From positions 216,338 to 265,042 of the forward strand of contig NC_049986.1 in the NCBI RefSeq assembly GCF_000003815.2: DNA of 48,705 nucleotides. Direction: 5' to 3'. Below the pieces are notes generated by a model that saw only the letters and a list, made by a program, of their open reading frames with translations, was not told where the DNA came from and ran no database searches. Shown one piece after another: positions 21,640 through 32,700 of the stretch. Position numbers and translations under genes: made by a program. Origin of the DNA: Branchiostoma floridae (Eukaryota > Chordata > Leptocardii > Amphioxiformes > Branchiostomatidae). Position 1 is the stretch's first letter. Every line of letters begins with the position of its first letter.

Positions 21640-22258
21640 TAAAACAAGTGACCGTAGGTAACATACTCTGTGACCTAACTATGGTTAGTGTTGGTTGTGA
21701 TGTTTTCTGTGGTATATGACTCGGTGTTTATATCGCATACAGAATACATCATCGATTTGTACCAAAAACTTACTTAAAAGCTAACATACCTATCACTTCC
21801 AAATTCAAACTCACTTCCACAGTCCTGTACGCATGAACAGCGTCTCAAACGAACGACACCAAATGCGAAAATTAACACTTGTCCACAATTCATGTGTAGA
21901 AACGAGCTCTTGATATGGTACGTGCTAGTGCAAATCGTTCCTGCTACAAATAGTTACGATTTTTCCCAACGTCTGCTTGGAGATCGTCACAATGCTACCA
22001 CCCTGCTTGACTTGTATGTTAAGCTCTGAATAGAGACATGAGCCATGTACCTAAATAACCGCCTCTGTCCTTGTACATATTCTGGCCCCTTATCGCTAAG
22101 TCTGCGTCTGCATAGGGTGTGGACACCTGAGAGTGAGTTCAGTGGGTTAAAATTGTGTGTTTACGTTAGTATCTGCTTATTCCCGAGTTGTTGACAAAAC
22201 CTTATCGCAGAGTTCATCTCCAACAGCTGTTCTGTAATATAGTTATCTTCCTGGCACA
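21640..22258. other. Intergenic, nothing recognised
   Basis: No ORF of note, no repeat family recognised. The second GPCR's 3' UTR and poly-A site may lie here, but no clear AATAAA is seen close to the array. Confidence 0.4.
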
Positions 22259-22564
22259 TTGAGAACCGGCTTTTATGTTCCTTTAAAGACCCCTGTCAAT
22301 CAAATGCCTACTTTTCCCGGGTACGAGGTAGCACAGCTGTTGCCAATTTCCGCCGAGGACAACATCTGCTTGACGATACCCAATGACCACAAGCACGATC
22401 ATAACGAAGACCTGGACCAATATACCGAAGACGTAGGGGTGAAAACTGAAATTATTACATCCAAAATAAAACAGCTTCGGCGAAAAAAAAATAACGTGCA
22501 TCATTTCCTAACCGAGTACAGGCGACATGCCAATCTACATGCGATTGCGGCATACGGAACATAG
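22259..22564 (+). other. Unidentified 101-codon open frame, possible exon
   Basis: The frame has a hydrophilic, non-repetitive composition (FPGYEVAQLLPISAEDNICL, then acidic and His-rich DHKHDHNEDLDQY, then basic IKQLRRKKNNVHH) and ends at TAG. It looks more protein-like than neighbouring ORFs, but begins only at TTG, has no recognised domain and no partner exon. The opposite strand also stays open for 73 codons. It may be an old exon or chance. Confidence 0.25.
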
Positions 22565-22659
22565 AGATACAGGTGCGAACACCCAACGCACAAAGTGATT
22601 ACAATACTCTGTTACTGGAGGTTACCCTCAAGTGTCACAGAGTAATTACTCCTAGAATC

Positions 22660-22890
22660 CATAAGGAGGTGTTTTGCTCCTAGGCGTCAAACAGGTAATG
22701 CGTTTAAGGTTTCAAACCGACGTTAATGCCAAGTCTATCCCTTCCAATGCTTTTAGATCTAATCACAGTAACACCAGATATAATAAGCCCTGTGGAGCAG
22801 GTGTGCCTTGTGAGTGTTACAGTCTAGCTATATATATATATCGCATTTCTGCTGCACGAACTGCGAAATTTAACCGAGTCTAGTTTTTGT
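22660..22890 (+). repeat. Copy of an unclassified ~285-bp repeat (dispersed copy)
   Basis: Shares 'ttttagatctaatcacagtaacaccagata', given here only as two separate phrases ttttagatctaat and cacagtaacaccagata, plus 'gcaggtgtgc' and 'gtgttacagtct' with the two tandem copies at 25255-25835. Function unknown. Confidence 0.6.
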
Positions 22891-23083
22891 ATGTTTTGGT
22901 AAATTGACCCAGTTGAGCTGACAGAAGAGCTATTCTGCCACTAGTTGGTCGTGACAGAAAATACAGAAGGGATATTTTATCAGTACTTGCAGGTTTATTG
23001 TAAAGAGAAAGCCCCCTGTTGAACTCTTTTCGACAAGCTAGCGCAATGAATGGAGGACCACACCTTAATCATAACGCTCCTAA

Positions 23084-23392
23084 AGGTGGGGTCACACATG
23101 CGTATATGTTCAAGTCTGTTTGAGGTGCGTATGAAGCTCTTAGTCTCTACCAGGCTCCACAGGTCGCGGGAAAAATAGTACAAATTGGACAAATATAGAT
23201 ACATAACATGCCAGATGAGTTAGCTGACCGAGGAGTATGGTTAGCGACCCAGCTAACTCGTCCTACATGTTACCTGTTTACGTTTGTCCAATTTCTATTA
23301 TTTTTCCAGCGACCTGTGGGGCCTGGTGGAGGTAAATACTCCCATGCGCGCCTCATACGGACTTAAATATATACGCAGGTGTGACCCCACCT
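23084..23392. mobile_element. Foldback element (long inverted repeat), about 309 bp
   Basis: Left end AGGTGGGGTCACACATGCG and right end GTGTGACCCCACCT are inverted copies, and complementarity runs on through most of the element: 'caaattggacaaa' pairs with 'tttgtccaattt', and the inner 'gagttagctg' with 'cagctaactc'. Almost the whole element could form one long hairpin. No coding sequence. The outer GGTCACA words resemble those of the element at 24629-24838. Confidence 0.75.
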
Positions 23393-23399
23393 GGACTAA

Positions 23400-23455
23400 A
23401 GCAATTTCCGGTAGCGTGCATGTTGCGTGAGCGACACAGCCGGGACCGAACTCGC
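23400..23455 (-). mobile_element. tRNA-like SINE fragment
   Basis: 'ggtagcgtgcatgttgcgtg' followed by 'agcgacacagccgggaccg' and aactcg recurs in nearly the same form at 24860-24905, in both cases directly after a foldback element. On the minus strand the second copy reads GAGTTCGATTCCGG, a Pol III B-box. Confidence 0.5.
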
Positions 23456-24628
23456 GCTTTGCATTTTTTTGTGATGAGATTAATATTCTGTCAAATTTAT
23501 AATTGTAAACGTCTGATTATATTATAAATGCATTGTCAAGTATGGGACTCAAACAATGACTTGTATATATGGTATGTAAGGATGTGAATAGTTTAGGCCA
23601 TGTCCATTCGATTATATGGATGACATCATTTGGGAAGGAGAAAATCTTTTGGAAAAATAGTTGCATTCATTATGAAATATAAGTGGTCAGGAAGGTTGAG
23701 CAAATGACTGAACACACATAACATTGTTTACATGGTTTACCGAGCAATAGATTCTGCACTTTGGTTCTTCCACATCTTCTTTGACATTGGATTTCATTCA
23801 CTTTGGCATTCTGTGACAGTGCCCTTTATGTGGCCTTTAAGCTTTTAACGTTTTAATACGCAGTCATTGCAAAGTTGGCTTTCAGATCTAATCTCATTAC
23901 CCTCGGATGAGCATTGAAGAGTAGCCTATAGTTTCAGAGGGTTTTACAATGGATTCTAGACTTAAGGGGTGACGTAACCATTAGCACATGCGCCTAGAGC
24001 CCCCGGTGTGAGAGCTCAAATAAAATCAAGGCTTTAAACCATTGAAAAGCCTTTCTTGGTGGGATTTTATGTGAACTCTGGGCATTTTGGGAGTGTCTGC
24101 GGTCGGAAAGACCCTATACTGGTTGAATTAGTTGTGAAAAATGACCTTTCTCTATCGAGGGGGTTTTCGCACCCCTCTGAAATAGTGGTATCGTCGTCAG
24201 ATAGCTGTTTTGAGCCAAATGGGCCAATCCAAGGGCTCTAATTAGGGGGGTGTATCAAAAGACTAGCCGTATAGAAATTCTTGCAAATGAATTTCATGAG
24301 ACTGGGCATAGTTGGCTATCATTTGAGGGTAAGTTTGTATGGCTTGAACTTTTTATTCTTGAGATAATTGCATATTTTTTTCCTCAACTCACCCATTGGA
24401 ACGCATGTATTACTGGGGGAAATTCTAATGGCATCGTCTCCCCTTACTATACTTTAATGAATGTGACATTGATCCAGTTTAGCTCAATGGAAAGCTATTC
24501 TTCTACTGGTTGTGACAGAGACAACAGGCACTATGTACAGTATTAAGAGGTAAGTTGTACCGGGGATATTCCGTTAGCTCTATATTGTCAACAAGCATAA
24601 TGAACGGCTGAATGTCCCGTCCTAAAAG
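23456..24628. other. Intergenic, no gene recognised
   Basis: The 98-codon ORF at 24250-24546 overlaps a phrase ('agctattcttctactggttg' with neighbouring tgacagaga) that recurs in diverged form at 22925-22965, so it is probably repeat sequence and not an exon. Confidence 0.4.
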
Positions 24629-24838
24629 CGTGGTCACATAGGTTGTGCGATCGTCGTACGATTTTAATGCCATAGGATTTTCAAGCAGGCATTGACAGAA
24701 CCAACCACCGACATGGATCCAAAACAGAATTTAGTGTGCCAAGACAGTTGAGCTTTGCAGGAGACGTACATGATTGTCCTCGAAAATGCCCCAAGTTAGC
24801 GATCGTACGACGATCGCACGACTTTTGTGACCGCGCCC
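24629..24838. mobile_element. MITE/foldback element with ~36-bp inverted ends
   Basis: Left arm GCGTGGTCACATAGGTTGTG continues CGATCGTCGTACGAT; the right arm (24801-24838) is its complement, GATCGTACGACGATCGCACG then ACTTTTGTGACCGCGCCC. The internal ~135 bp is unique and non-coding. Flanking duplications are not obvious. Confidence 0.75.
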
Positions 24839-24859
24839 TATAAGGATTGCGACACTTCC

Positions 24860-24910
24860 CGGTAGCGTGCATGTCGGGTGAGCGGCACAGCCGGAATCGA
24901 ACTCACGGCC
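24860..24910 (-). mobile_element. tRNA-like SINE fragment (second copy)
   Basis: Minus strand carries GAGTTCGATTCCGGCTGTGC, fitting the Pol III B-box GGTTCGANTCC closely. Same sequence block as 23400-23455. Confidence 0.5.
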
Positions 24911-25024
24911 ACTTGTTCCTGAGGCATGACTACGAAGGAGCATATAAATGCATGTACACATTGATGTGTTACAATTATGTAACTTGAAAAATTTGTGAAA
25001 AATCAGAAGTCAGCAAAACCTAGT

Positions 25025-25210
25025 GGGTTGTGTGGCGTAATGACAAGGTGTTCTGGGTTCGAGTCCGTTGGTATGCTACGGTTCTTGTTCTACGGTTCTA
25101 CGGCATATTATATGACTTTCCTCAATTCAGGTAAATGGACTACCTGGCTTCGGTTAGGGACGTCCCTCGTATAGGATGTTAAAAGGAGGTCCCGCGTTTC
25201 AGGAGAACCA
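25025..25210 (+). mobile_element. tRNA-derived SINE fragment
   Basis: 'gtgtggcgtaatgacaagg' resembles an A-box and 'gggttcgagtccg' is a good B-box, spaced as in a tRNA. The downstream body (ctttcctcaattcaggtaaa) is similar to the body of the SINE at 19735-19885. Not a functional tRNA: no acceptor stem could be paired. Confidence 0.6.
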
Positions 25211-25254
25211 CACCTCAAACACGTAAAACATCCACCCCACTCATCGAAAAGAGC

Positions 25255-25835
25255 AGGAGCCTTCCGATGTGAGTGGTTCAAAACCTACTTTGGTTCAGTG
25301 ACCAATCGTAGAGGCACTTGGCTGTAATTGCTCACAATACCTTGGCAGATGTTTTGCTATTAGGTATCAAATAGGTGGTACGTTAAAGATTTTTGATATT
25401 CAGTTAACACAAAGTTTTTCTTCCTATGTTTTTAGATCTAATACCGTTAACACTGGATAATCCTTGAGGAGCAGGTGTCCATTGTGATTGTTGCAGTCTA
25501 AAGTTTCCGTCGCACGAAGAGGAAAAGATTAAGTAAGGGCTCTCCCGATGCAAGTGGTTCATAATTTGCTTTTCTTTGGTCCCGTGTTGACTCATAGTGG
25601 CTATAATGGCTCAAATTCTCTCAACAGATGTTTTGCTATTAGGTATCAAACAGGTGGTACGTGTAATGTATTAGATACGCAACCAATGCAAAATGTATCC
25701 CTTCCTATGTTTTTGTTACCTATGTGTAATCACAGTAACACCAGATAAGCCTAGAGAAACAGGTGTGCATTGAGAGTGTTGCAGTCTGGAGGTTCCGTTC
25801 CACGAACAGGGGATTTTTAATCGGGTCTAGTTTCC
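25255..25835 (+). repeat. Two tandem copies of an unclassified ~285-bp repeat
   Basis: Units at about 25255-25535 and 25536-25835. Each has a 'tctcccgatg.aagtggttca'-like start, 'cagatgttttgctattaggt' followed by atcaaa, a middle 'cttcctatgttttt', and ends 'gttgcagtct' plus 'ttccgt..cacgaa'. A third copy lies at 22660-22890. No coding capacity. Confidence 0.7.
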
Positions 25836-27399
25836 AACAGAAAACTTATTGTTTCTGCTGGCCTATCGGCCGCGTTCTCCCAACTTTAGCCAATCAAAAC
25901 TCAGAATGGCTGATGACGTCATGAAACGTGCATTACATATATCTAAAATTGCCATTACGTCATGCAGGCACCAATAGCTTATAATTAGCCAGCAATGCAA
26001 CCGTCTTTGACGCTAGAGGACGAGGGTTAGTGTCACACCTACAGAAGTTTTTTTTTTATCTATTCTTCTTTTTTCACCCTTTTCAAACAAATATCTTATA
26101 TATACAGCGCTTTTATCATGCGAACAGTGTATTGTATGTTTCACGTATTTCTTTCTCCCCTCTGGAAACATCCTGTATTTTCGTCGAAAATGTGGCCTTC
26201 TAGTTTGGTAAATATCCAATGTCGAATCACTGTTTGTCACTTACTTACTTATATGGTAAAACCAGGATTCTGGTTTTACCATCATGCAAGACCGTCATAA
26301 TGGAAACACTGTGTTTTGGAACTGTAACTGAAGATCTTTTGTAGGTAATACGATTCGCCTTAATGTACAAGAGGCATAAATACATTGTGCATTGTACATG
26401 TAATGGTGATGCTAAAAAATAGTTAACGCAGTCGTCCTCATTTGAGGTGAAGAATTATGTTTTCTTCAATTAGCTAGTAGTGGTGCAATGTGGCTTAATT
26501 CACTACTCGCGTGTTTAGCCAAGCACACCGGACTTGCATAGCAATGAAGTTAAGTATCATTAATATATATCTTATTTTGGCAAGGCATTAAAAGAACTAC
26601 CACTAGTTACCTATTAGCTTTACCTAGTCCCTTGACCTCCAAGTCGTTGGGGGGGACATGGTGGACATGAAAATAAATACAAGTATAGCCATTGTTGATT
26701 TGTTAGTACTCAGGGCCAGCAAAACTTGTATCATGGTGAATAAAGATTTTGTAAGAGAGAATTGAAAAAAAAAAAAAAACAACAACAACACACACTTGTT
26801 TTCAGGGTTAAGGAAGTAACGTTACGTTTCAGGATAGGGAGTTTTTTTTATGAAAATGTGAAAACAACTACATAGGAGTGCTTGAACATCTTGTTGCATA
26901 AGGAAGTCAGGGCTATTGCAATGCTTCATATCGACACCCCTCCTAATATAATAGCATACTATACACAAAGATACAGTCTATGGTGCAAAATAAGTTGACA
27001 CGGTTTCTCTATTCATTATCACTAACGGACAAAGATTTTTACGAATGTACATTGTAGGCAAATGCAAAAGGCGGATACACAGACTGTGAAATACAGTTAC
27101 ATGTAAATTTACAGGAGAAAATTTTTTTCAAAGCTTTTATAATATTGCGCGCATTAGATAGAATATCTTGGACTTTATCAAAACATTTATTGATACTATT
27201 TTTTGCTCACCACTAGCATATATACAGCTCAATATGATTTACTGATGAACCTAGGTTATTCCTGTACCCTAACAAGCAAACAAACAGACAAACAAATGTG
27301 ATTCATGGTAATATGTACCTCAGTCTTTATTTTGTCCATTATCATTGTTTTATTTTGGTTTTTAGCTTTCTGTGTAACATTAAACCTTTTATTGTAAAC
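25836..27399. other. Intergenic, A/T-rich, no gene recognised
   Basis: Short homopolymer and microsatellite runs (poly-A at 26765-26780 followed by caacaacaacacacac). ORFs are short and without family features. Confidence 0.4.
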
Positions 27400-27703
27400 T
27401 TAGTCAATCTCCACTTTGGCCAGGTTTTGGATTTTTCTCTCTGGACAGTCTGGTTTTGTACCAGCCACTACCTGACTGACCTGATTTTTGCTGTGCACTC
27501 CAGTTGACTGTTGTTCTTCTGGTATATTTTCTACACTTCCACCAGTCGCAGCGTCTTCGACGTTTGAGGTGTTTTGTGGCACAAATTGTTCGACTTGTGC
27601 ATTTTCTCCGACGTTAGTTTCTCTGACGTTTGGAGTGTTTTGTAGTACAGGATGTTGGACTTGCCTATTTTCTATGACGTTAATTTCTCTGACGTTATAT
27701 TTT
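27400..27703 (-). other. Unidentified open frame with a 22-residue internal repeat
   Basis: Reading right to left, about 100 codons stay open, bounded by a TAA near 27705. The frame has two tandem copies of a 66-nt unit: NVREINVIENRQVQHPVLQN and NVRETNVGENAQVEQFVPQN, then a third partial NVED, and ends KPDCPERKIQNLAKVEID before a stop. Third-position changes and conservative replacements between the units suggest it was once coding. No start, splice partner or domain is recognised; it could be an exon of an unseen gene or the C-terminus of a retroelement protein. Confidence 0.3.
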
Positions 27704-27704
27704 T

Positions 27705-27800
27705 ATAATTATTTTTCAATAATTATAATTATAATTATAATTATAATTATACTTTTCAAGCAATAATTATAATTCTAATTATAATTATACTTTTCAAGCG
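27705..27800. repeat. AT-rich microsatellite, (TAATTA)n
   Basis: 'aattataattataattat' runs twice, each followed by 'acttttcaagc', so the tract includes a small tandem duplication. It abuts the open frame at 27400-27703. Confidence 0.85.
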
Positions 27801-29564
27801 CCCCCGTTGTCTGCTTTCTAAATCCGACTTTTCTTTTGCTGACGGGCTAGAATGAACGGTTGACTAGCTATATTTACCTTGACCTCCGTCTTTCCAATAC
27901 CCAGACACACACCACCATTTTATCACAATCCACCAATAAAACAAAAAGACAAACAGACACACATTGATACTTCATTCGAAACTCCCTTTTAGGGTGGAAA
28001 TAATCAAATTGACAAAGTTAGACTAGTTTGAACAACTCTTTATTCATCATTCAAACTCTTTATTCATTATTCACATGCTCGAAAACAAACCAGCATTGAT
28101 TATACTTTAAAAAAAGTTGATATGTCGCATGAAGAAGAGGCATTGAGTAAACATTTGTACAAATTATTTTAGGTCATTAAGCAAAGTATACAATCAAATC
28201 ATAACTGTAATCAAATCAACGTTACGGTCGTCTCCTAAAGATGAAAGTAATGCTGTAGGCTCATGGACAAGCTCAAACTTTATTAAAGGACAGTTTCCAT
28301 ATAAAAGAGCTGAACCGTGTTGTTTTCTACTTTACTAATACTAATGATTGTTGTAAACATTCAGTTGCCTCTAATGGTGTATAGCCCTATATGACATTCT
28401 AGAACAAGTGTCTAGCTTACTGATACTCCAAGAATGTAATCATGAACATTTTACAAGTGCAAATGCCGAGTTCTTGACACTACGCTAGCACACTGTCTGT
28501 GTACGAGGCAATTTAAGCGACTTCGACACGTAACGTTACTTTTTCCAAATGGTAAATATTGTTCACTACCAAAAATGCCTTTTCTTATTTTTATCATTCT
28601 TCGTGTACAAAGAAAGAAGGAAACTTTCTGATTCAGAACAAGATTTTGTTCACAAGTAAAAAATCATCTTGAGTAAATTGTCTCACAGATTTTTCTTGAA
28701 GCAACATTATCCTTTTTAAAATTTTGTAATATTTTCTTAAACATGACAAGAAATATAAACTTGCTAGACAATAAAACAATTTCAGACTTGAATGTCTATA
28801 CATTTTTGAGCGATGACATTTTTTGGGGAAAATGCTTAAAAAGTCAGAAATTGTTCCTTGCTGTGACAATTTCTATTGTATTTCTTGTCAATCCTTGAAA
28901 TTCTAAATATACAAAATTGCACCAATATTGCTTTAGAACTTCAAAACAAGAGTGTCATTTACCTCGATTTGAAGCCGAAGAAATATCTCACAACAGTTCA
29001 TCCTCGACTTTTTCCATCTGAAGACTAACTTCTCTACTTCGAAGCTCCAAAGAGATCTAAGTTTTCCGTCTATTTCACAGATAATTACACAAACTATTAG
29101 GGTAGTGAGTTCACCGTCACGAATAACCACGAATGGCGTAGGTGAGGAAAAGGGTAGATGGGTCAGAGGACAAAGGGGGCCAAAAGGGATAGAATCAGGG
29201 TAGGGGGGTCACGTGACTTCTCTACTCAGCCGATGGCAAACGTGACGTTATTTTGACTGAATGACTCTATATAAGGTGTAAACGTTAAACCTACAGTATT
29301 CAGAACATAAATTTGCATTAAAGAATCTATGCATACTTACAATATCATAAAATTGATCTGTGATGGATATAGAAATGTAGTACAGAGCTAATCTTTCGTT
29401 CCAGCACAATAACTTTGAATAAGTAAGAACATTTGTTTTTATAAACCTAGTGCAGATTTCTCCAGAGTGGCCAATGTCTTACTTAACGTTACCTATTCAA
29501 TATGCACACACGACTTCATCAATTGGGTTGGATAAAGTTTTATCTTTCTTTTTCTACTATACTC
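27801..29564. other. Intergenic, no gene recognised
   Basis: A/T-rich with TTTATTCAT direct repeats near 28040-28070. At 29208-29276 there is a CACGTGAC E-box and, 50 bp on, 'ctatataaggtgt', a TATA-like word; a promoter is possible but no downstream plus-strand gene is visible. Confidence 0.35.
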
Positions 29565-29690
29565 ACTCACTCACGGCCCGTAACCTCAGTGGTCGTAGGG
29601 GCTCCCCGACATCCAGTAGCAGTGATCCATGCCCATCTTGCTCTGTTCTCTGCCCCTCTGATGAGCTGTTCAGTGCTTAGGCCAGTCCAT
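29565..29690 (-). mobile_element. LINE 3' end with ACTC-type tail, abutting the lectin stop codon
   Basis: Minus strand reads LSTEQLIRGAENRARWAWIT then ATGCRGAPTTTEVTGRE and a stop, a non-LTR ORF2 C-terminus, followed by a GTGA/GTGAGT run. Recognisable LINE sequence begins only a few bases after the stop codon of the lectin gene, so it now forms that gene's 3' UTR. Confidence 0.65.
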
Positions 29691-29691
29691 G

Positions 29692-29799
29692 TTAAATTGG
29701 TTTCTTGCAAATATAGCGTTTGCGAGAGCTGCAACTTTCGTCATTCCAATGTCCTGGTTGCCTCGTTCTTAGCCCACACCAAATTACATCTGTGCCTTT
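29692..29799 (-). CDS. CTLD exon 3 (C-terminal, with WND motif) and stop
   Basis: Codes [20 protein letters not shown] then TAA (29692-29694). WND is half of the calcium site 2 of C-type lectins and the two cysteines close the fold. The start is uncertain. The phase-0 acceptor 'gtttaaacag' at 29800 adds 15 unusual residues ([15 protein letters not shown]); an alternative is a donor shifted by 2 nt in the previous exon (AAGGT before GTGTGC) with the acceptor 'aacgag', giving a more typical join. Confidence 0.75.
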   Translation of the reverse strand, partial: KGTDVIWCGLRTRQPGHWNDESCSSRKRYICKKPI

Positions 29800-32700
29800 C
29801 TGTTTAAACGCAAGTATTTTATTATGATTATATTTTCCGCAATGTTATTCTCTTACATTTCCACAATCAAGCAGATGAAAAGAATCTGTTCCAGAACTCG
29901 AATATTAAACATTGCAAAACCAAATATAATGATTTTTATAGCAAAATATAATCATAGGACGTAATCACAACACACCGAAGCATGTAGCTTAATATGTTCA
30001 TGTTGTCATCAAAGCAAATGTCATAATAAAAATACATTGATCTTTTAGTTTCTTTTGTGAATAATTGAAGATAGGCGTTGTGCGAATCTGATAGAAATGA
30101 GAAACATCTAAGCGGTTATTACACTTGTGCATTGTCAAGAAGGTCATTGAGGTTTGTGACAAATCCTTTCATTTTTCTAAGTTACTGAGGAGTGAGGCAC
30201 GAGTTGCCCGTACATCACCACCTAGCAAATGAGTAAAGATGAATAATTTCAGAAGGGTGGCCACAGGTGAAACAAGGATCTCGGCATTTTCAGTTTAAAC
30301 GTTCATTTTTGCTCTCGGAACCTAGCGTATATTGATTGACTACATGAAGTTGGGTAGCCCTAACCATATTTCTTTCAGCCGACTAATTCAAATCAAATCA
30401 GGTTAAAGTGCTCTCATCCTTCATTATACCCGTCTTTGTGTTTGGCGCTAACCATCCCTTCAAACTTCAGATGAAAAAAATGTAAACGTAAACGCTATCA
30501 TTCCATCCATTTTGGTGCAATTCAGAGTTTTGGTTTAAAACCTAATCATTCCAGATTCTCGTCCAGTCACTGACTTCAGATGGTGATCATCCGGCGTCTG
30601 TTTTCAAATTCCGTCCAGTTGCTTGACTGCCTCGAGTAACTTTTACCATACTTAATGGTTAATCTTAGTCGACGTACTTATATTTCAAATTCTGATGGTT
30701 ACGTTACTAAACAAAAGAGTGAAGAAGCACACACCTTGTAGTACATGGAGCCACAGTTCTCTCCCTGTGAAAGCGAGACGAACATACTGTTGTTCGGCTC
30801 ACCCGGAGCCCAGTTGGTGTACTCAACACGTGACCCATCCGTCCACTTCCATTGCTCAGATTCTTTATGAAGACCAAGCCAGAAGGATGGAATCACCCGG
30901 AACGCTTCATGTGCTGCAGCAAAAACAGTCTGAAATTTTACTTAGATATTTGCTACCTCAGTCGACTCTTTTCTTTTAGTTTAACATACAGAGATGAGCG
31001 CTTCTGCCTTTGGTGCTCTATACCGGCATTGTCATTGACTAGTATTTGATAGTGATTGTAGGAACTTCAAGAAGAAAACCCTTCTAAATCTACGGGAATA
31101 CAGCGTTAATGGTTAACACAAGAGCTTCACACTTAATGGCTTAATGATTTTCTTTACACACATGGCTAAAGCCGTCCCTTCAAGGGCGAGGAATTTCTCA
31201 AAAAATTGGTTTTCATTATTTTAATGTGAACAACTCTTTGGTCCCGTCTTTTTTCCCTTGCCCTTCATAATGGCCTTGATGTAACTAAAAGAAGAAACTC
31301 TACCGTAAAACTCCCGGATATATTTGGTTGGCGTAGACTTAATCTGCTACCGACAGCTGTGGTGGTCCAACTAGTGGACGCATTATTACTACGACAAGCT
31401 ACTTTTGGACAGCATATCAGGAATTGAACTATGTCTGACCATATATGCTCTACTTTGTAGTGTGAGACAATTGCTGGCCTTTACGTGTTCTATATGGCTC
31501 CAGTCTATTCTGGTTTCATAGACGTAGACATGTCATCAGCCATATTTTTATCAACTTCGAGGATGACATGTCTAATGTTGTCAATAAAAATAGGGTTGAG
31601 TTTTTTTTTAATCCATTGTGTAACTTGGTTACAACTATCTGGGTCTCTCTGCGTAAATTTTCCTCGAAAACCAATAGAGATATAGAAAAAAATATTTCAT
31701 TCTGTTGTCGAATATTATGTTAATCTCTTTCTGTCATAATTTTCAAGTTGTAAACAGTTATGAGTTTAAACTTTTATGAGTTTAACAAAACGCGTTGAAT
31801 GTATACATTGAATGTATACATTGTATGTTCTTTTATAATACATCATGCACGGTTCATATTTAGGCATAAAACTTGCAAAGCCTTCCCCATTCATGCACAA
31901 AACAACGTCCTTATTGCTTACTCATCGAGATGACACCCAAGGTGGCAATGAAGTTGTTCTCGTCACTGTCCTTGATAGAGGCAAGAACTGCGCCGTGCTG
32001 TTTACATCGTGAGCTTGCCGTGGACCAATCGGCATAGTCTGGCATCGGCTTGTAGCAGTGGTTGTTGTATTTGCACCACCCACTCTGACATTGTGAGGCT
32101 GTAGAAGACGACAGTGAGGTGATCATATTCCATCAGAGATACGTTTGCCACACGAAGCAAAAGTTAGTAAGTGTCACAAGCGATCAGATCTCAGAGGTTC
32201 AATCCTCACTAGTACTTCGGCACAATTTTATGAATCTCGTGACCAAACGTCAATAACCAAATTAATTTGTATCACAGCTCGCGTATATATCGTGGTAATG
32301 CCCATGAAGGTTAGACATCCAGGTAATAAGATATGCCAAAAAGCAGTAACTCAAGAAGCTGGATATGATTTTGAAAACGGTCAGACGTTTCAAATAGCAT
32401 CCACTATCTTTTGTCAGTGACACTGATATCTTGTTGAAGAGCAGGCTTTATACCATATGAATTGACATGTAAAGGAGGCGATTTGTCTTCAACTCCTTTA
32501 CATCCATAGTCAGAACCGAAATAAAGTCAAGTTGGTAAGAAAGTAATGACTTACAAAGTAATGAAAAAGATATGGGGGAATGGTCTTGGTAACCCAACAA
32601 AATAAACTCACCTTGCTGACAATTCTGTCCAGTCCATCCAGGCTCGCAGGTACAGTTGTATCCGCCATCTTTGTTCACACAGCGTCCATGTTGACATGGT

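Noticed and set aside
24250-24546. 98-codon ORF as an exon
   Set aside because: Part of it recurs in diverged form near 22925-22965, indicating repeat sequence.
30470-30510. A WND-coding word on the minus strand as the last CTLD exon
   Set aside because: It lacks the following cysteines and hits a stop; 29692-29799 has WND plus the ES-C and YICK ending.
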